Assembly: GCF_008831505.1 (NCBI RefSeq) | Contig: NZ_CP044507.1 | Coordinates: 2,356,001 to 2,420,000, forward strand | From: Chryseobacterium sp. | GTDB lineage: Bacteria > Bacteroidota > Bacteroidia > Flavobacteriales > Weeksellaceae | Direction: 5' to 3' | DNA length: 64,000 bases | Shown here: piece by piece, positions 25,901 to 34,917 of the stretch | Layout: each line of letters starts with the position of its first letter | Numbering within the stretch: the first letter of the stretch is position 1 | Translations under genes and position numbers: made by a program | The notes under the pieces: generated by a model | The model's input: only the letters and a program-made list of their open reading frames with translations | Told to the model about the DNA's origin: nothing | Databases searched by the model: none

Positions 25901-28047
25901 TATTTGATGAAACCTTTGTTTATGAGTAATGGATTAAGGTCAGGATCCTTTCCTGTATAGTCCTTAAAGGCTTTGTTAAGGTCCACAGAATTTCCAACGG
26001 ACAGAATATATTCGCGGAAACGGTCACCATTAGCACGTGTCATACCACCGTTCTTTACAATATAATCCCAGGCTGCGGCATTCAGGACGTCACTCCACAT
26101 ATAAGCGTAGTAGCCGGCGCTGTAACCACCGCCCCAAATATGGGCGAAATACGGTGAATGATATCTTGGCGGCACCTGCGGAAGGTTGAATCCATACTGG
26201 TTAAGGACCTTTTTCTCAAATTCAAGCGCCGGCAGAAGTTGGCTTTCATCAGTTACCGAATGCCAGTTCATATCCAGTGTCGCGGCGGACACCAGCTCGG
26301 TGGTCGAATAGCCCTGATTGAAGGAAGATGCCTTTTTTATCTTATCCACCAGGGTCTGTGGCATCGGCTTTTTTGTCTGGTAATGGATAGCATAGTTTTT
26401 TAGCACGCTGGGTTCCAGGGCAAAAAATTCGTTGATCTGCGAGGGGAATTCCACAAAGTCACGCGGTGTATTCGTTCCAGACACTGAAACGTATTTCTGA
26501 TTGGCAAAAAGTCCATGTAAGGTATGGCCAAATTCATGGAACATGGTAGACACATCGTCATAAGAAATGAGCGAAGGCTTGCCCGGCGCAGGTTTCTGGT
26601 AATTGAAGACGTTGGTAATAACTGGCTTCTGGTTCAGCGCATGGGACTGATCTACAAAATTGCCCATCCAGGCGCCACCGCTTTTGTTGCTTCGGGTGTA
26701 GAAGTCCAGGTAATAGATGGCCAGCGATTTACCGTCGCGGTCGAAAACTTCATATGTGATAACATCCGGATGATAAACCGGCAGATCAGTCCTTTTCTTA
26801 AAAGTAATTCCATAGAACTGTTCCGCAGCGTAGAAAACTCCTTTTTCCAGCACAGTGTTCACTTCAAAATAAGGTTTGATTTCATTTTCATCCAGGTCAT
26901 ATTTGGCTTTCCGAACCTGTTCTGCGTAAAAATTCCAGTCCCACGGCGCTACGGTGAATCCACCCTTTTGTTTGTCAATAAGGGCCTGTATCTCCGCACT
27001 TTCCCGCTTGGCTGTTTCCACAGCAGGTGCGGCCAGTTGGGCCAGCAGATTCATAGCGGCGGCAGGATCCGGTGCCATCTGGTCCTGAAGCTTCCATTCG
27101 GCAAATGATTTTTTGCCCAGGAGCTGTGCTTTCTGAAGCCTCAATCGCGCCTGCTTTTCCAGAATGGCCCGCGTGTCATTGGCATCACCTTTTTCCGCAC
27201 GTGTCCAGGAAGCTTTAAAGAGCTTCTCGCGCGTGGAGCGGTTTTTCAGATTCTGAAGCAGCGGCTGCTGCGTGGTATTCTGCAGTGCGAGAAGGTATTT
27301 TCCCTCATGACCGGCTGCCTTCGCGTCGGCCGCTGCAGCGGCGATTTCATCCGCCGACAGTCCGTCCAGTTCCTTAACATCAGAAATCACAAGACCACCC
27401 TGCTTCCTGGCCTCCAAAAGTTTGTTGCTGAACTGTGTGCTCAGCGTTGCCAATTCTTCATTAACCTTTTTCAGCTCCTCTTTCTTTTCGGGCGAAAGAT
27501 CCGCACCGGCAATTTCAAATTTCTGGATATAATATTCGGCCAAACGCTTATCCTCTCCCGTCAGCTCATTAATATTTATAGCCTTTATCCTTTTATACAG
27601 CTTATCATTCAGGTAAATCTGATCTTCCTGTGCCGCAAATTTAGGCGCAAATTCTTCCTCCAGTTTCTGTAGCGTGGGATTGGTATTCGCACTGGTAAAA
27701 TTAAAGAAGACAATTGACGCCCGCTTCAGGACTTCCCCGCTGTTTTCCAGTGCTGCCAGCGTATTCTCAAATGTAGGCGCTTGCGGATTTGAGGTAATTT
27801 TGTGAATTTCAAAAAGCTGCTGCTTCAAACCATATTCAAAAGCCGGGCGGAAATGTTCGTCCTTTATCTTATCAAATTCAGGAGCCTGATACTGCAGTTT
27901 ACTTTTCGTCATAAAGGGGTTGGAGGCCAGTGCGGCATCCATCACCGGAGCTTCTATCTGGGTATTCTTATCATTCATCGTAGTACATGCTGAGGTTACG
28001 GTAAGTGCTGAGACCAGCAACAAACCAGGTAATCTGTTCATTTTCAT
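25900..28047 (-). CDS. M3 family zinc metallopeptidase (Dcp/oligopeptidase A type), lipoprotein
   Basis: 715 residues. The N terminus is a lipoprotein signal (LLLVSALTVTSAC, Cys about 20), so it probably sits in the periplasm anchored to a membrane. The zinc motif MFHEFGHTLHG lies near residue 500, and further family blocks are present (KSGGAWMGNFVDQS, FVEFPSQINE, PRYHSPYFAHIWGG, YYAYMWSDVL). Members are peptidyl-dipeptidases that trim oligopeptides. Two adjacent ATG codons (28047 and 28041) are both possible starts. Confidence 0.94.
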   Translation of the reverse strand: MKMNRLPGLLLVSALTVTSACTTMNDKNTQIEAPVMDAALASNPFMTKSKLQYQAPEFDKIKDEHFRPAFEYGLKQQLFEIHKITSNPQAPTFENTLAALENSGEVLKRASIVFFNFTSANTNPTLQKLEEEFAPKFAAQEDQIYLNDKLYKRIKAININELTGEDKRLAEYYIQKFEIAGADLSPEKKEELKKVNEELATLSTQFSNKLLEARKQGGLVISDVKELDGLSADEIAAAAADAKAAGHEGKYLLALQNTTQQPLLQNLKNRSTREKLFKASWTRAEKGDANDTRAILEKQARLRLQKAQLLGKKSFAEWKLQDQMAPDPAAAMNLLAQLAAPAVETAKRESAEIQALIDKQKGGFTVAPWDWNFYAEQVRKAKYDLDENEIKPYFEVNTVLEKGVFYAAEQFYGITFKKRTDLPVYHPDVITYEVFDRDGKSLAIYYLDFYTRSNKSGGAWMGNFVDQSHALNQKPVITNVFNYQKPAPGKPSLISYDDVSTMFHEFGHTLHGLFANQKYVSVSGTNTPRDFVEFPSQINEFFALEPSVLKNYAIHYQTKKPMPQTLVDKIKKASSFNQGYSTTELVSAATLDMNWHSVTDESQLLPALEFEKKVLNQYGFNLPQVPPRYHSPYFAHIWGGGYSAGYYAYMWSDVLNAAAWDYIVKNGGMTRANGDRFREYILSVGNSVDLNKAFKDYTGKDPDLNPLLINKGFIK

Positions 28048-28086
28048 AATATTTTACTGTGTGATATAAAGATATATTCTTTTTTT

Positions 28087-28094
28087 TAAATTTG
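28087..28094 (+). promoter_or_regulatory. -7 element for the GIN-domain lipoprotein gene
   Basis: TAAATTTG, 21 nt before the ATG at 28116. Confidence 0.55.
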
Positions 28095-28115
28095 AGTAAG
28101 CTAAAAACCAAAACC

Positions 28116-28925
28116 ATGAAAACCATTATCCTGCCAACAATATCTGTTTTGCTGATGATTACCTCATGCGCGAAAATTAAAGTAGAGATGCCCGACAGCA
28201 CTATAAGTACCGCGTCCGGAGAGAGAACCCAAAAGACCTACAATTATTCCTTTGATCAGTTAAAGGTATCAACAGGAATCACCGCCGACATTATAAAAGC
28301 GGAAAATGAAAAAATCGTTATTGAAGCCCCTGAAAAACTGATGGACAAGGTAAAGGTTGTCCAAAAGGACGGATTGGTAAGCATATTCATAGAATCCAAC
28401 GGGATTTTTAAAAATATTTCGGCCGACGGAAATGTTCACGCCACTATTTATGCCAGAGATTTCTCTGCCGTCACTGCCGAATCTGCTGCAGATATCACGG
28501 TCCGGGACAAATTCCTTCAGGAAAAAATGGCTGTTGATGTCTCCAGTTCCGGATCTGTGAGCGGACATCTGGAAGCCAACGAATTCAGGATCAAGGCAGC
28601 CTCGGCAGCAGAATTTACCGGTCAGATCTGGGCACTTAACCTGGAAGCCGACCTTAGTTCGGGCGCCACGGTGAGCACCAAAGGCAAAGTGACTAACGCC
28701 AATGTGTCCGTAAGTTCCGGCAGCAGCTTTGAAGGCAGCAACACCTCCCTGCAGGAAGCGGACCTGGATGCTTCAAGCGGCGGAAGCGTGGTGGCAGGCG
28801 TTGTAAAAAGAGTTACTGCCAGGGCAAGTTCCGGAGGCAGCATTCAGATCAGGAAGCAAGCTGCGGATACCGAGGTGAACCTGAAGGAGAGCAGCGGTGG
28901 CAGCGTATCGGTAAGCGGTGACTGA
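28116..28925 (+). CDS. GIN domain (DUF2807) lipoprotein
   Basis: 269 residues with lipoprotein signal TIILPTISVLLMITSCAK. The rest is the head-GIN (putative auto-transporter adhesin, DUF2807) beta-solenoid: FDQLKVSTGITADI, FSAVTAESAADITV, then many short SSG.. rungs (DVSSSGSVSG, DLSSGATVST, DASSGGSVV, SSGGSIQIRK, ESSGGSVSVSG). Such proteins are surface lipoproteins of unknown function in Bacteroidetes. The start at 28116 is preferred to the in-frame TTG at 28092 because the TTG falls inside the -7 box. Confidence 0.88.
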   Translation: MKTIILPTISVLLMITSCAKIKVEMPDSTISTASGERTQKTYNYSFDQLKVSTGITADIIKAENEKIVIEAPEKLMDKVKVVQKDGLVSIFIESNGIFKNISADGNVHATIYARDFSAVTAESAADITVRDKFLQEKMAVDVSSSGSVSGHLEANEFRIKAASAAEFTGQIWALNLEADLSSGATVSTKGKVTNANVSVSSGSSFEGSNTSLQEADLDASSGGSVVAGVVKRVTARASSGGSIQIRKQAADTEVNLKESSGGSVSVSGD

Positions 28926-29034
28926 CAGGAAGTTAGACACCCATGTTCATGATTTAACATACAGCGGCAAAACTTTAACCTAACTTTAACCGCCCGAACC
29001 CATCCAAGGTCCGCCATGATGGGTATTTTCTCTT

Positions 29035-29042
29035 TATTTTTG
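29035..29042 (+). promoter_or_regulatory. -7 element very close to a start codon
   Basis: TATTTTTG ends 6 nt before the ATG at 29049, so transcription would begin at or next to the start codon. Suggests a leaderless message. Confidence 0.5.
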
Positions 29043-29048
29043 CGGGAT

Positions 29049-29846
29049 ATGTTTAAAAAAGCTTGTCTGCTTTGGTTGATGATCACTGCAGTACATGTGA
29101 TGGCCCAGTCAGTTAGCGGTGAAATCCTGATGAGGGATAACTCATCACTGTACCTGAATCAGATTTATGTGACCAACGTGAATGATCAGCGGAGCGTCCT
29201 GTCTGATGTAAACGGCAATTTCACAATTGCGGCGAAACCGGGCGATATCATCAGGTTTACTTCCATTGTGACCGAACGCAAAGATATTAAGGTTACCGAC
29301 AACATGCTTCAGGGTAAACCTCTGCTGATTGAGCTTAAGATTGCTTATTATGAGATAGAGGAAATTGTCCTTAACCGTTTTAAACCTTCGGGAAACCTGA
29401 AGAAAGATGTTCTTGCGCTAAAAACCGGTGAAAAGGAAATGAAGCTGAAGGAAATGATCGGACTTCCGGAACCAAAAGGTGATGGTACGCCGCCTCAGCT
29501 GCCACTGCTGGGCATGGCCGGTGGGGGAATATCTTTAAGCGTAGACAGTTTTTACGACCTTATTTCCGGCGAAAAGCAAAAGAAGGAAAGACTTCAGGCC
29601 TATGAACGCATGTCCAGAAGCATTTCGAATATAAAGGAATATTTTGGACCTCAATATTTTGCTGAGCTTAAAATACCACCTCATCTGACAGATAATTTCC
29701 TTCAGTTTGTTTACAGTTCAGACAATCTGTATCCGTACGTCCTGGCCGGAAACTATGAGGGTACCAAAATCTATATTGAAAAATATCTGCCTATTTATCA
29801 GCGCCGGCTGAAAAACTCCAACCTGATGCAAACCACGCTGAACTGA
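29049..29846 (+). CDS. Carboxypeptidase-regulatory-like secreted protein
   Basis: 265 residues with signal peptide MFKKACLLWLMITAVHVMAQ. Residues about 22-100 look like a CarboxypepD_reg-like beta-sandwich (VSGEILMRDNSSLYLNQIYV, DVNGNFTIAAKPGDIIRF, ELKIAYYEIEEIVLNRFKPS), the plug-associated fold found in many Bacteroidetes outer-membrane proteins. The C-terminal half is helical with no known motif (YFGPQYFAELKIPPHL). I use 29049 rather than the ATG at 29016, whose extra 11 residues lie across the -7 motif. Function unknown. Confidence 0.75.
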   Translation: MFKKACLLWLMITAVHVMAQSVSGEILMRDNSSLYLNQIYVTNVNDQRSVLSDVNGNFTIAAKPGDIIRFTSIVTERKDIKVTDNMLQGKPLLIELKIAYYEIEEIVLNRFKPSGNLKKDVLALKTGEKEMKLKEMIGLPEPKGDGTPPQLPLLGMAGGGISLSVDSFYDLISGEKQKKERLQAYERMSRSISNIKEYFGPQYFAELKIPPHLTDNFLQFVYSSDNLYPYVLAGNYEGTKIYIEKYLPIYQRRLKNSNLMQTTLN

Positions 29847-29905
29847 ATACTATAACGGAAACTTATCCGTTATTATACCTTTCTAAACAGAACCTCCCCT
29901 TGAAC

Positions 29906-30805
29906 ATGAAGAAATCACTTCTCTTTTTTACCCTGCTGCTTTTCTGTGCACTACCGGCACAAAAACGGATGAAGGACTACTCCAACATCATGAAAAGCAC
30001 TAATATTTACGAAATAGATGCTTTCCTGAGAGACGCCCACGAGGACGATCCCCGGCGCTCCGTATTGAAGCCACGGCTTATGGATATGATCAGGGATTAT
30101 ATAAAGAACGCTCACCCAGACGACACCCGTGTAAAAGATATGCAGGAAAAACTGGCTTTGCTGAAGAGAAGACCTTCCACAAAAATAACCTTTGCGGAGA
30201 TGAACGCAAACATCAGACAAAAGCAGATCAGGTTTTACCAGGAAGCCCTGGCCAGAGCGCAGCGCGCAGCCGCCAACCCGGAATTGGGCGCTCAGGCCAG
30301 AATCAAGGTAGAGACACCTGAAATTGACCGAAGTTTTGCAGTGGCGAAATCCCGTAGTTCAGCCGAAGCTGCTGCCATACGTGCCGCGAACAGAAACACA
30401 TCGGGCGACGTAGCCGTAGCTCCAACAATGCCGACTAAGAGTATATCTACTGAGGCCGTAGCAGCCATAAATTCGGAGAAAGAGGAATTTGATCTGTTAA
30501 TGAACCCCACCGTGCAGGAACATAAAAACCAAACGGTGAAGATCCTGAACGCGCTTTTTGACAATGATCCTACCAGCAAGGAAACAAGTGTGATGATCAA
30601 GAACAACTCCGACTGCGATATCATCATGCGGATGGAGGGTACAGGAAATACAAAATACAGGCTTGCCATTCCTGCGCGCAGCGAGAACACCATCGTCATA
30701 CTGAAAGGTCAGTATCTCTTCTCCAGCCTGGTGTGCGGTGCGCAGTACGCCTCTCAAAAAACCGTACAGAAGGCCATTATGGTAACATTAGGTTCCTCGT
30801 CCTAA
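29906..30805 (+). CDS. Secreted DUF6759 domain protein, long form
   Basis: 299 residues with signal peptide MKKSLLFFTLLLFCALPAQ. After it come a helical, charged region (about 25-160: FLRDAHEDDPRRSVLKPRLM, MNANIRQKQIRFYQEAL) and an Ala-rich linker. The C-terminal 90 residues (VMIKNNSDCDIIMRMEG, YRLAIPARSENTIVI, LKGQYLFSSLVCGAQY) match the second such domain in this window, in the 57877-58290 lipoprotein, including two Cys. I name it DUF6759 from memory of similar Flavobacteriia proteins. ATG at 29906 chosen over a TTG six bases upstream. Function unknown. Confidence 0.75.
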   Translation: MKKSLLFFTLLLFCALPAQKRMKDYSNIMKSTNIYEIDAFLRDAHEDDPRRSVLKPRLMDMIRDYIKNAHPDDTRVKDMQEKLALLKRRPSTKITFAEMNANIRQKQIRFYQEALARAQRAAANPELGAQARIKVETPEIDRSFAVAKSRSSAEAAAIRAANRNTSGDVAVAPTMPTKSISTEAVAAINSEKEEFDLLMNPTVQEHKNQTVKILNALFDNDPTSKETSVMIKNNSDCDIIMRMEGTGNTKYRLAIPARSENTIVILKGQYLFSSLVCGAQYASQKTVQKAIMVTLGSSS

Positions 30806-30857
30806 AGCCACGGCCAATAGCGCTTAAACTGCTTTCCTTTTTTGCTGTGGAAATGAT

Positions 30858-30865
30858 TAAATTTG
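30858..30865 (+). promoter_or_regulatory. -7 element for trmB
   Basis: TAAATTTG, 14 nt before the trmB ATG. Confidence 0.55.
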
Positions 30866-30879
30866 CACGATTTTAAATT

Positions 30880-31563
30880 ATGGGCAAAAATAAACTCGCA
30901 AGATTCGAGGAGAACCGTATTCTCCCGAACGTTATACAGCCAACGCGCGCTGAAGCACTGGACAATTTTCATCTGAAAGGGAAATGGCGTTCTGAGATCT
31001 TTAAAAATGAAAACCCGATCGTAGTGGAACTTGGTTGTGGTAAAGGTGAATATTCAGTTGGATTGGCCAAGGCATTTCCGGAGAAAAACTTCATCGGAAT
31101 TGATATTAAAGGTGCCCGGTTTTGGTTTGGCGCCAAAGAGGCAACAGAGAAGAATATGAAGAATGTAGCCTTTCTGCGCACACAGATTGAACTTCTGGAC
31201 TGCTTTTTTGAGGAGAATGAGGTTGATGAGATCTGGATTACCTTTCCGGACCCGCAAATCAAATACAGAAGGACCAAGCACCGTATGACCCACCCCGACT
31301 TTCTGGAACGCTACAGAAAGGTACTGAAGCCTGAAGGCATTGTGCACCTTAAGACCGATTCAGAATTTCTGCACGGTTATACACTCGGAATCTTACAGGG
31401 ATCAGGACACGAGATCCTGACCGCTCATCATGATATTTACGGCGCGCCGGAATATGAACCCAACACCGAACATCTGCGCGAAATAAAGACCTATTATGAG
31501 GAGCTATTTTCCTCCAAAGGAAAAACCATCACCTATATCAAATTCAGGTTCAGGCAGGACTGA
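30880..31563 (+). CDS. trmB: tRNA (guanine-N7-)-methyltransferase
   Basis: 227 residues. S-adenosylmethionine-binding motif VVELGCGKGEYSVGLA (about 48-63), acidic end of beta-2 in NFIGIDIKGARFW, and the TrmB signature WITFPDPQIKYRRTKHRMTH (about 119-138) that binds tRNA and holds catalytic residues. Makes m7G at position 46 in the variable loop of tRNAs. Convergent with the rpsB operon. Confidence 0.95.
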   Translation: MGKNKLARFEENRILPNVIQPTRAEALDNFHLKGKWRSEIFKNENPIVVELGCGKGEYSVGLAKAFPEKNFIGIDIKGARFWFGAKEATEKNMKNVAFLRTQIELLDCFFEENEVDEIWITFPDPQIKYRRTKHRMTHPDFLERYRKVLKPEGIVHLKTDSEFLHGYTLGILQGSGHEILTAHHDIYGAPEYEPNTEHLREIKTYYEELFSSKGKTITYIKFRFRQD

Positions 31564-31593
31564 TATTCAGTCAGAACTGCATCAAAAAACAAA

Positions 31594-31625
31594 AAACCCG
31601 GCTCCTAAGAACCGGGTTTAAGTTT
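31594..31625. terminator. Bidirectional terminator between trmB and rpsB
   Basis: AAACCCGG at 31594-31601 pairs with CCGGGTTT at 31612-31619, with A/T runs outside. Confidence 0.8.
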
Positions 31626-31640
31626 ATATAAGACAAAATC

Positions 31641-32402
31641 TTATTCAGCGTCGAAATCCGCATCAGCATCAGCTGATACTTTTTCGCCTTCTTCTTTTGA
31701 TTTTTCCTTATCAGCTTTTCTCTGGGAAAGACCGTCTTTGATGGATTCTGAAACTACGCTCAGGATCATGTCGATAGATTTGGAAGCATCATCATTTCCA
31801 GGAATCACGAAGTCTACTTTTCTTGGGTCAGAGTTCGTATCTACGATAGCAAATACCGGAATACCCAATTTCTTAGCTTCAGTTACTGCGATGTGCTCTC
31901 TCATGATATCAACAACAAAGATTGCAGAAGGAAGCCTCACCATGTCTGAAATAGAACCTAAGTTCTTCTCCAGGTTCGCACGCTGGCGGTCTACCTGAAG
32001 TCTTTCTTTCTTGGATAAAGTTTCGAAAGTACCGTCTTTCTTCATTTTATCAATGTGGTTCATCTTCTTAACAGCTTTACGGATAGTTACGAAGTTCGTA
32101 AGCATACCGCCTGGCCATCTTTCAGTGATGAAAGGCATATTAAGTTCAGCAGCGTGTTTAGCCACTACTTCTTTCGCCTGCTTTTTAGTAGCTACGAAAA
32201 GAACTTTTTTGCCTGCAGAGGTGATTTTTTCCAAAGCGGAGCACGCTTCGTCCAATTTCACTGCTGTTTTATGTAGGTCTACGATGTGAATACCGTTTTT
32301 CTCCATAAAGATGTATGGAGCCATATTTGGATTCCACTTGCGGGTCATGTGACCGAAGTGTACACCTGCCTCTAAAAGGTCTTTAACATTTGCTTTTGCC
32401 AT
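31641..32402 (-). CDS. rpsB: 30S ribosomal protein S2
   Basis: 253 residues. Full-length S2 with family blocks LLEAGVHFGHMTRKWNPNM, ERWPGGMLTNFVTIRK, LPSAIFVVDIMREHIAV, GIPVFAIVDTNSDP and PGNDDASKSI. It carries an acidic C-terminal extension typical of Flavobacteriia. Third gene of rplM-rpsI-rpsB on the minus strand, after a 179-nt gap. Elongation factor Ts (tsf), often next in line, is absent: a terminator and trmB follow. Confidence 0.97.
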   Translation of the reverse strand: MAKANVKDLLEAGVHFGHMTRKWNPNMAPYIFMEKNGIHIVDLHKTAVKLDEACSALEKITSAGKKVLFVATKKQAKEVVAKHAAELNMPFITERWPGGMLTNFVTIRKAVKKMNHIDKMKKDGTFETLSKKERLQVDRQRANLEKNLGSISDMVRLPSAIFVVDIMREHIAVTEAKKLGIPVFAIVDTNSDPRKVDFVIPGNDDASKSIDMILSVVSESIKDGLSQRKADKEKSKEEGEKVSADADADFDAE

Positions 32403-32581
32403 GTCGCTTTTTTGTTTTTAGTTTACGTTCCGCTTTTGTGCAATCAACTGGTCTTTAGATGGGAGAACAGTTTGGGTGCTAAACTAAACGGGCATTTTTT
32501 GAATTAGATAATAGATTAACAGACATGAGACACAGGATAAAAAAATCTCCAATCTCCTGTCTCCAAATCTCGCGTCTTGAA

Positions 32582-32968
32582 TTAACGTTTTGAGAACTGG
32601 AATCTCTTTCTTGCTTTCTTCTGACCTGGTTTCTTTCTTTCCACCATTCTTGCGTCTCTGGTAAGCAGGCCGTGAGGCTTAAGTGCCAACCTGTGCTCTG
32701 CGTTGATTTCGCAAAGAGCTCTGGAAACTGCCAGTCTGATCGCTTCTGCCTGACCTGTATTACCGCCACCGAAAACATTTACGGTAACATCATACTGTCC
32801 TGCAGTTTCTGTCAAAATGAAAGGCTGGTTCAGTTTATAAACCATTACATCTGTAGAGAAGTATTCTTTAGCATCCTTACGGTTTACAGTGATGTTTCCG
32901 GTACCCGGCTTCACGTAAACTCTGGCTACTGAAGTTTTTCTTCTTCCAATTTTATGAACTGTAGACAT
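32582..32968 (-). CDS. rpsI: 30S ribosomal protein S9
   Basis: 128 residues. [18 protein letters not shown] at the N terminus, [20 protein letters not shown] in the middle and the basic tail [14 protein letters not shown] that reaches the P-site tRNA. Five nucleotides after rplM, so one transcript. Confidence 0.97.
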   Translation of the reverse strand: MSTVHKIGRRKTSVARVYVKPGTGNITVNRKDAKEYFSTDVMVYKLNQPFILTETAGQYDVTVNVFGGGNTGQAEAIRLAVSRALCEINAEHRLALKPHGLLTRDARMVERKKPGQKKARKRFQFSKR

Positions 32969-32973
32969 ATTAA

Positions 32974-33429
32974 TTATTTAAATTCGTTAATATTAATAGT
33001 TTTTGGCTGCTGAGCTTCATGTTTGTGTTCAGTTCCTTCATACAGATAAAGGTTCTTGAACAGCTGAGATCCCAGTTTGTTCTTTGGAAGCATACCTTTA
33101 AGGGATTTTTCCAGAACCTTCATCGGATCTTTTTTCAATAGCTCTTCAGCTGTCTGCGACTTCTGTCCACCAGGATAACCTGTATGCCAGATGTAAGTCT
33201 TGTCAGCCCACTTGTTTCCGGAAAGAGTAATCTTTCCAGCATTCAAAACGATTACATTGTCTCCGCAATCTGCGTGAGGTGTAAAATTCGTTTTGTGCTT
33301 ACCTCTCAAAATCTTTGCAACCTTGGAAGCTAATCTTCCTAAAGGCTGTCCTTCAGCGTCTACCACAACCCATTCTTTATTAGCGGTAGCTTTGTTAGCT
33401 GAAACGGTTTTGTAACTTAATGTATTCAC
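32974..33429 (-). CDS. rplM: 50S ribosomal protein L13
   Basis: 151 residues using the GTG at 33427-33429, which gives [20 protein letters not shown], the usual N terminus and length for L13 in this group. An in-frame ATG at 33453 would add eight residues (MFNRKRKS) and cannot be excluded. Core motifs: [44 protein letters not shown] and [16 protein letters not shown]. First gene of the ribosomal operon. Confidence 0.95.
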   Translation of the reverse strand: MNTLSYKTVSANKATANKEWVVVDAEGQPLGRLASKVAKILRGKHKTNFTPHADCGDNVIVLNAGKITLSGNKWADKTYIWHTGYPGGQKSQTAEELLKKDPMKVLEKSLKGMLPKNKLGSQLFKNLYLYEGTEHKHEAQQPKTININEFK

Positions 33430-33474
33430 ACTTTTTCGTTTACGATTAAACATAATTTTCCCCAAAAGGGTGTG

Positions 33475-33482
33475 CAAAGGTA
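33475..33482 (-). promoter_or_regulatory. -7 element of the rplM-rpsI-rpsB operon
   Basis: TACCTTTG on the minus strand. A start about 6 nt on would give a leader of some 40 nt to the GTG at 33429, or about 15 nt to the ATG at 33453. Confidence 0.5.
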
Positions 33483-33600
33483 AAGAATAATTTTCAAATT
33501 GGAAATCTTTTCAGAAAGATTGTGTTAAGCTTTTGAAAATGTTAGGTTTATTAGCAGCAAACAACATGATGTTTTGTTAATTTGCTCATGCTCTGAATAC

Positions 33601-33933
33601 CTAATTTCTCAGCGATTTGCTGCTCCTGAAACTTGCGATCAGATAATAGGCAACAAAAACCATGGAAAATTTAATGACGGAGGGAACCGCCATTTCTACA
33701 TTAAAAAAGAGCAGTCCTACACCAACCAGTACAGCAATTCCTAAAAATGAAATCCCCAGCTTTTGCGGAAGGGTAAATTTCAGGTCATCCAGAAAATAAG
33801 CCATTCCCCAGGCAGAACCGAAGGCAGCACCGTAATAAAGGTCAAGTTGCCAACCCTGACTTCCAAGCAGATAGTGGTTCAGTAAGAAGCTTATTGCGGT
33901 TCCGGCAATGAAATATAAAAGAGCACGCTGCAT
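33601..33933 (-). CDS. Small four-helix membrane protein, unknown
   Basis: 110 residues from the ATG at 33933 (a TTG at 33951 would add six). Four hydrophobic stretches: LLYFIAGTAISFLLNHYLL, YYGAAFGSAWGMAYFL, LGISFLGIAVLVGVGLLFF and VIKFSMVFVAYYLIASF. No motif that I recognise. It stands alone on the minus strand, divergent from a small lipoprotein gene. Confidence 0.65.
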   Translation of the reverse strand: MQRALLYFIAGTAISFLLNHYLLGSQGWQLDLYYGAAFGSAWGMAYFLDDLKFTLPQKLGISFLGIAVLVGVGLLFFNVEMAVPSVIKFSMVFVAYYLIASFRSSKSLRN

Positions 33934-33965
33934 GAGATTTTGTTTCCGCAAAAATAATTAATTAA

Positions 33966-33993
33966 TTGCGAACAGGCTATTTGTTTATATTTG
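33966..33993 (+). promoter_or_regulatory. Promoter of the small lipoprotein gene
   Basis: TTG at 33966-33968, 17-nt spacer, TATATTTG at 33986-33993; ATG at 34009. Confidence 0.6.
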
Positions 33994-34008
33994 GCAAAAT
34001 TCGCTTCC

Positions 34009-34383
34009 ATGAAACTTCGCCTATTTGCATTTGTGATCCTATGTTTCGCTTTAACTTCCTGTCAGCAGATTATTGATAATTACTGGGACCGAAAGGAGGA
34101 GGAAAACTTTACTTCCTCCTATATGGGCATCTATAAAGGAAATTATTCCGGAGATGAAACCGGTACACTAACCATAGAGGTCTCGGATAAGGGCTACGTG
34201 ACCCTCACCAAGGTCTCTCCCACCGGAAGCGAAACCCATACGAGCGGGATAGCCCGCGAAGATGGTGCACTGCAGTCTGTTGCATTGCCATCCGGGTTTA
34301 CGCTTTACGGTAACCTCATTACCAAATCCGGAACTTGGAAGACGGGAATTTTGAAGGGTAATTGGTCTGTGGTAAAACAATAA
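34009..34383 (+). CDS. Small lipoprotein, unknown
   Basis: 124 residues with a clear lipoprotein signal (MKLRLFAFVILCFALTSCQQ, Cys about 18). The mature part is a small beta-rich domain (YMGIYKGNYSGDETGTLTIE, KGYVTLTKVSPTGSETH, LYGNLITKSGTWKTGILKGN) with a GxY/GxW spacing like small barrel lipoproteins. Function unknown. The start follows from the -7 box, which overlaps the alternative upstream start. Confidence 0.75.
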   Translation: MKLRLFAFVILCFALTSCQQIIDNYWDRKEEENFTSSYMGIYKGNYSGDETGTLTIEVSDKGYVTLTKVSPTGSETHTSGIAREDGALQSVALPSGFTLYGNLITKSGTWKTGILKGNWSVVKQ

Positions 34384-34476
34384 GAAACCGCTCAGCTCCA
34401 TACAGCAGCCTTCTTTTTAAACTATGGTCGAACAACACCTGGTGCGCCATAGCCACCCGGGTTTTCGGTAGCCATC
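34384..34476. other. Intergenic DNA, nothing recognised
   Basis: Lies between the lipoprotein stop and the end of the type ISP remnant. No hairpin with T run and no convincing frame. Confidence 0.4.
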
Positions 34477-34917
34477 TTAGATCACTCCCGCTTCATCAAT
34501 CTCCTCCATCAGCCTTTCCGTGTTGCTCACTGCATAAATCATTTTTTGGTAATGCAGCACATCCTGGAAATCCAGTGTGCGGCGTTTGCGGTCTTTGAGC
34601 CATTTCTGCGCGGGTTGGTAACCGCCTATGTAGAAGTTCTGAGCATTTTCGGGAATGTTATCGAAGTATTGAGCGGCGCTGCTGTACACGCGGCCGACGG
34701 CTTCAAGAGCCTCAGTCACCGTACCCTGCGCTGAACTGCGCTCGGACCCTGTGGCCTTCAAAGGGGTCGGGAGTTTCTCCACCACATTCTCCTCTTTTGA
34801 AAAAGCTACAACGCTCCGCGGAAAATACCTTCTTCGGGGTCTTGCACTGGAGTTATTGCCGCGCTTCTTCACGAATGAAGGTTTTATGGCATCCCTTCCC
34901 CAACGAACCGCGACCAC
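34477..34917 (-). pseudogene. C-terminal remnant of a type ISP restriction-modification enzyme
   Basis: The frame ends with QYFDNIPENAQNFYIGGYQP followed by AQKWLKDRKRRTLDFQDVLH and YQKMIYAVSNTERLMEEID, which is the conserved C-terminal (target recognition end) block of the very large type ISP/type III-like restriction-modification proteins. These have more than 1000 residues; here only about 95 match, and codons nearer the start (34780-34917) do not look like the family. No methyltransferase or helicase motif is seen upstream, where 34918-35078 has no coherent frame. A decayed remnant left after loss of a defence gene is the best explanation. Confidence 0.75.
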
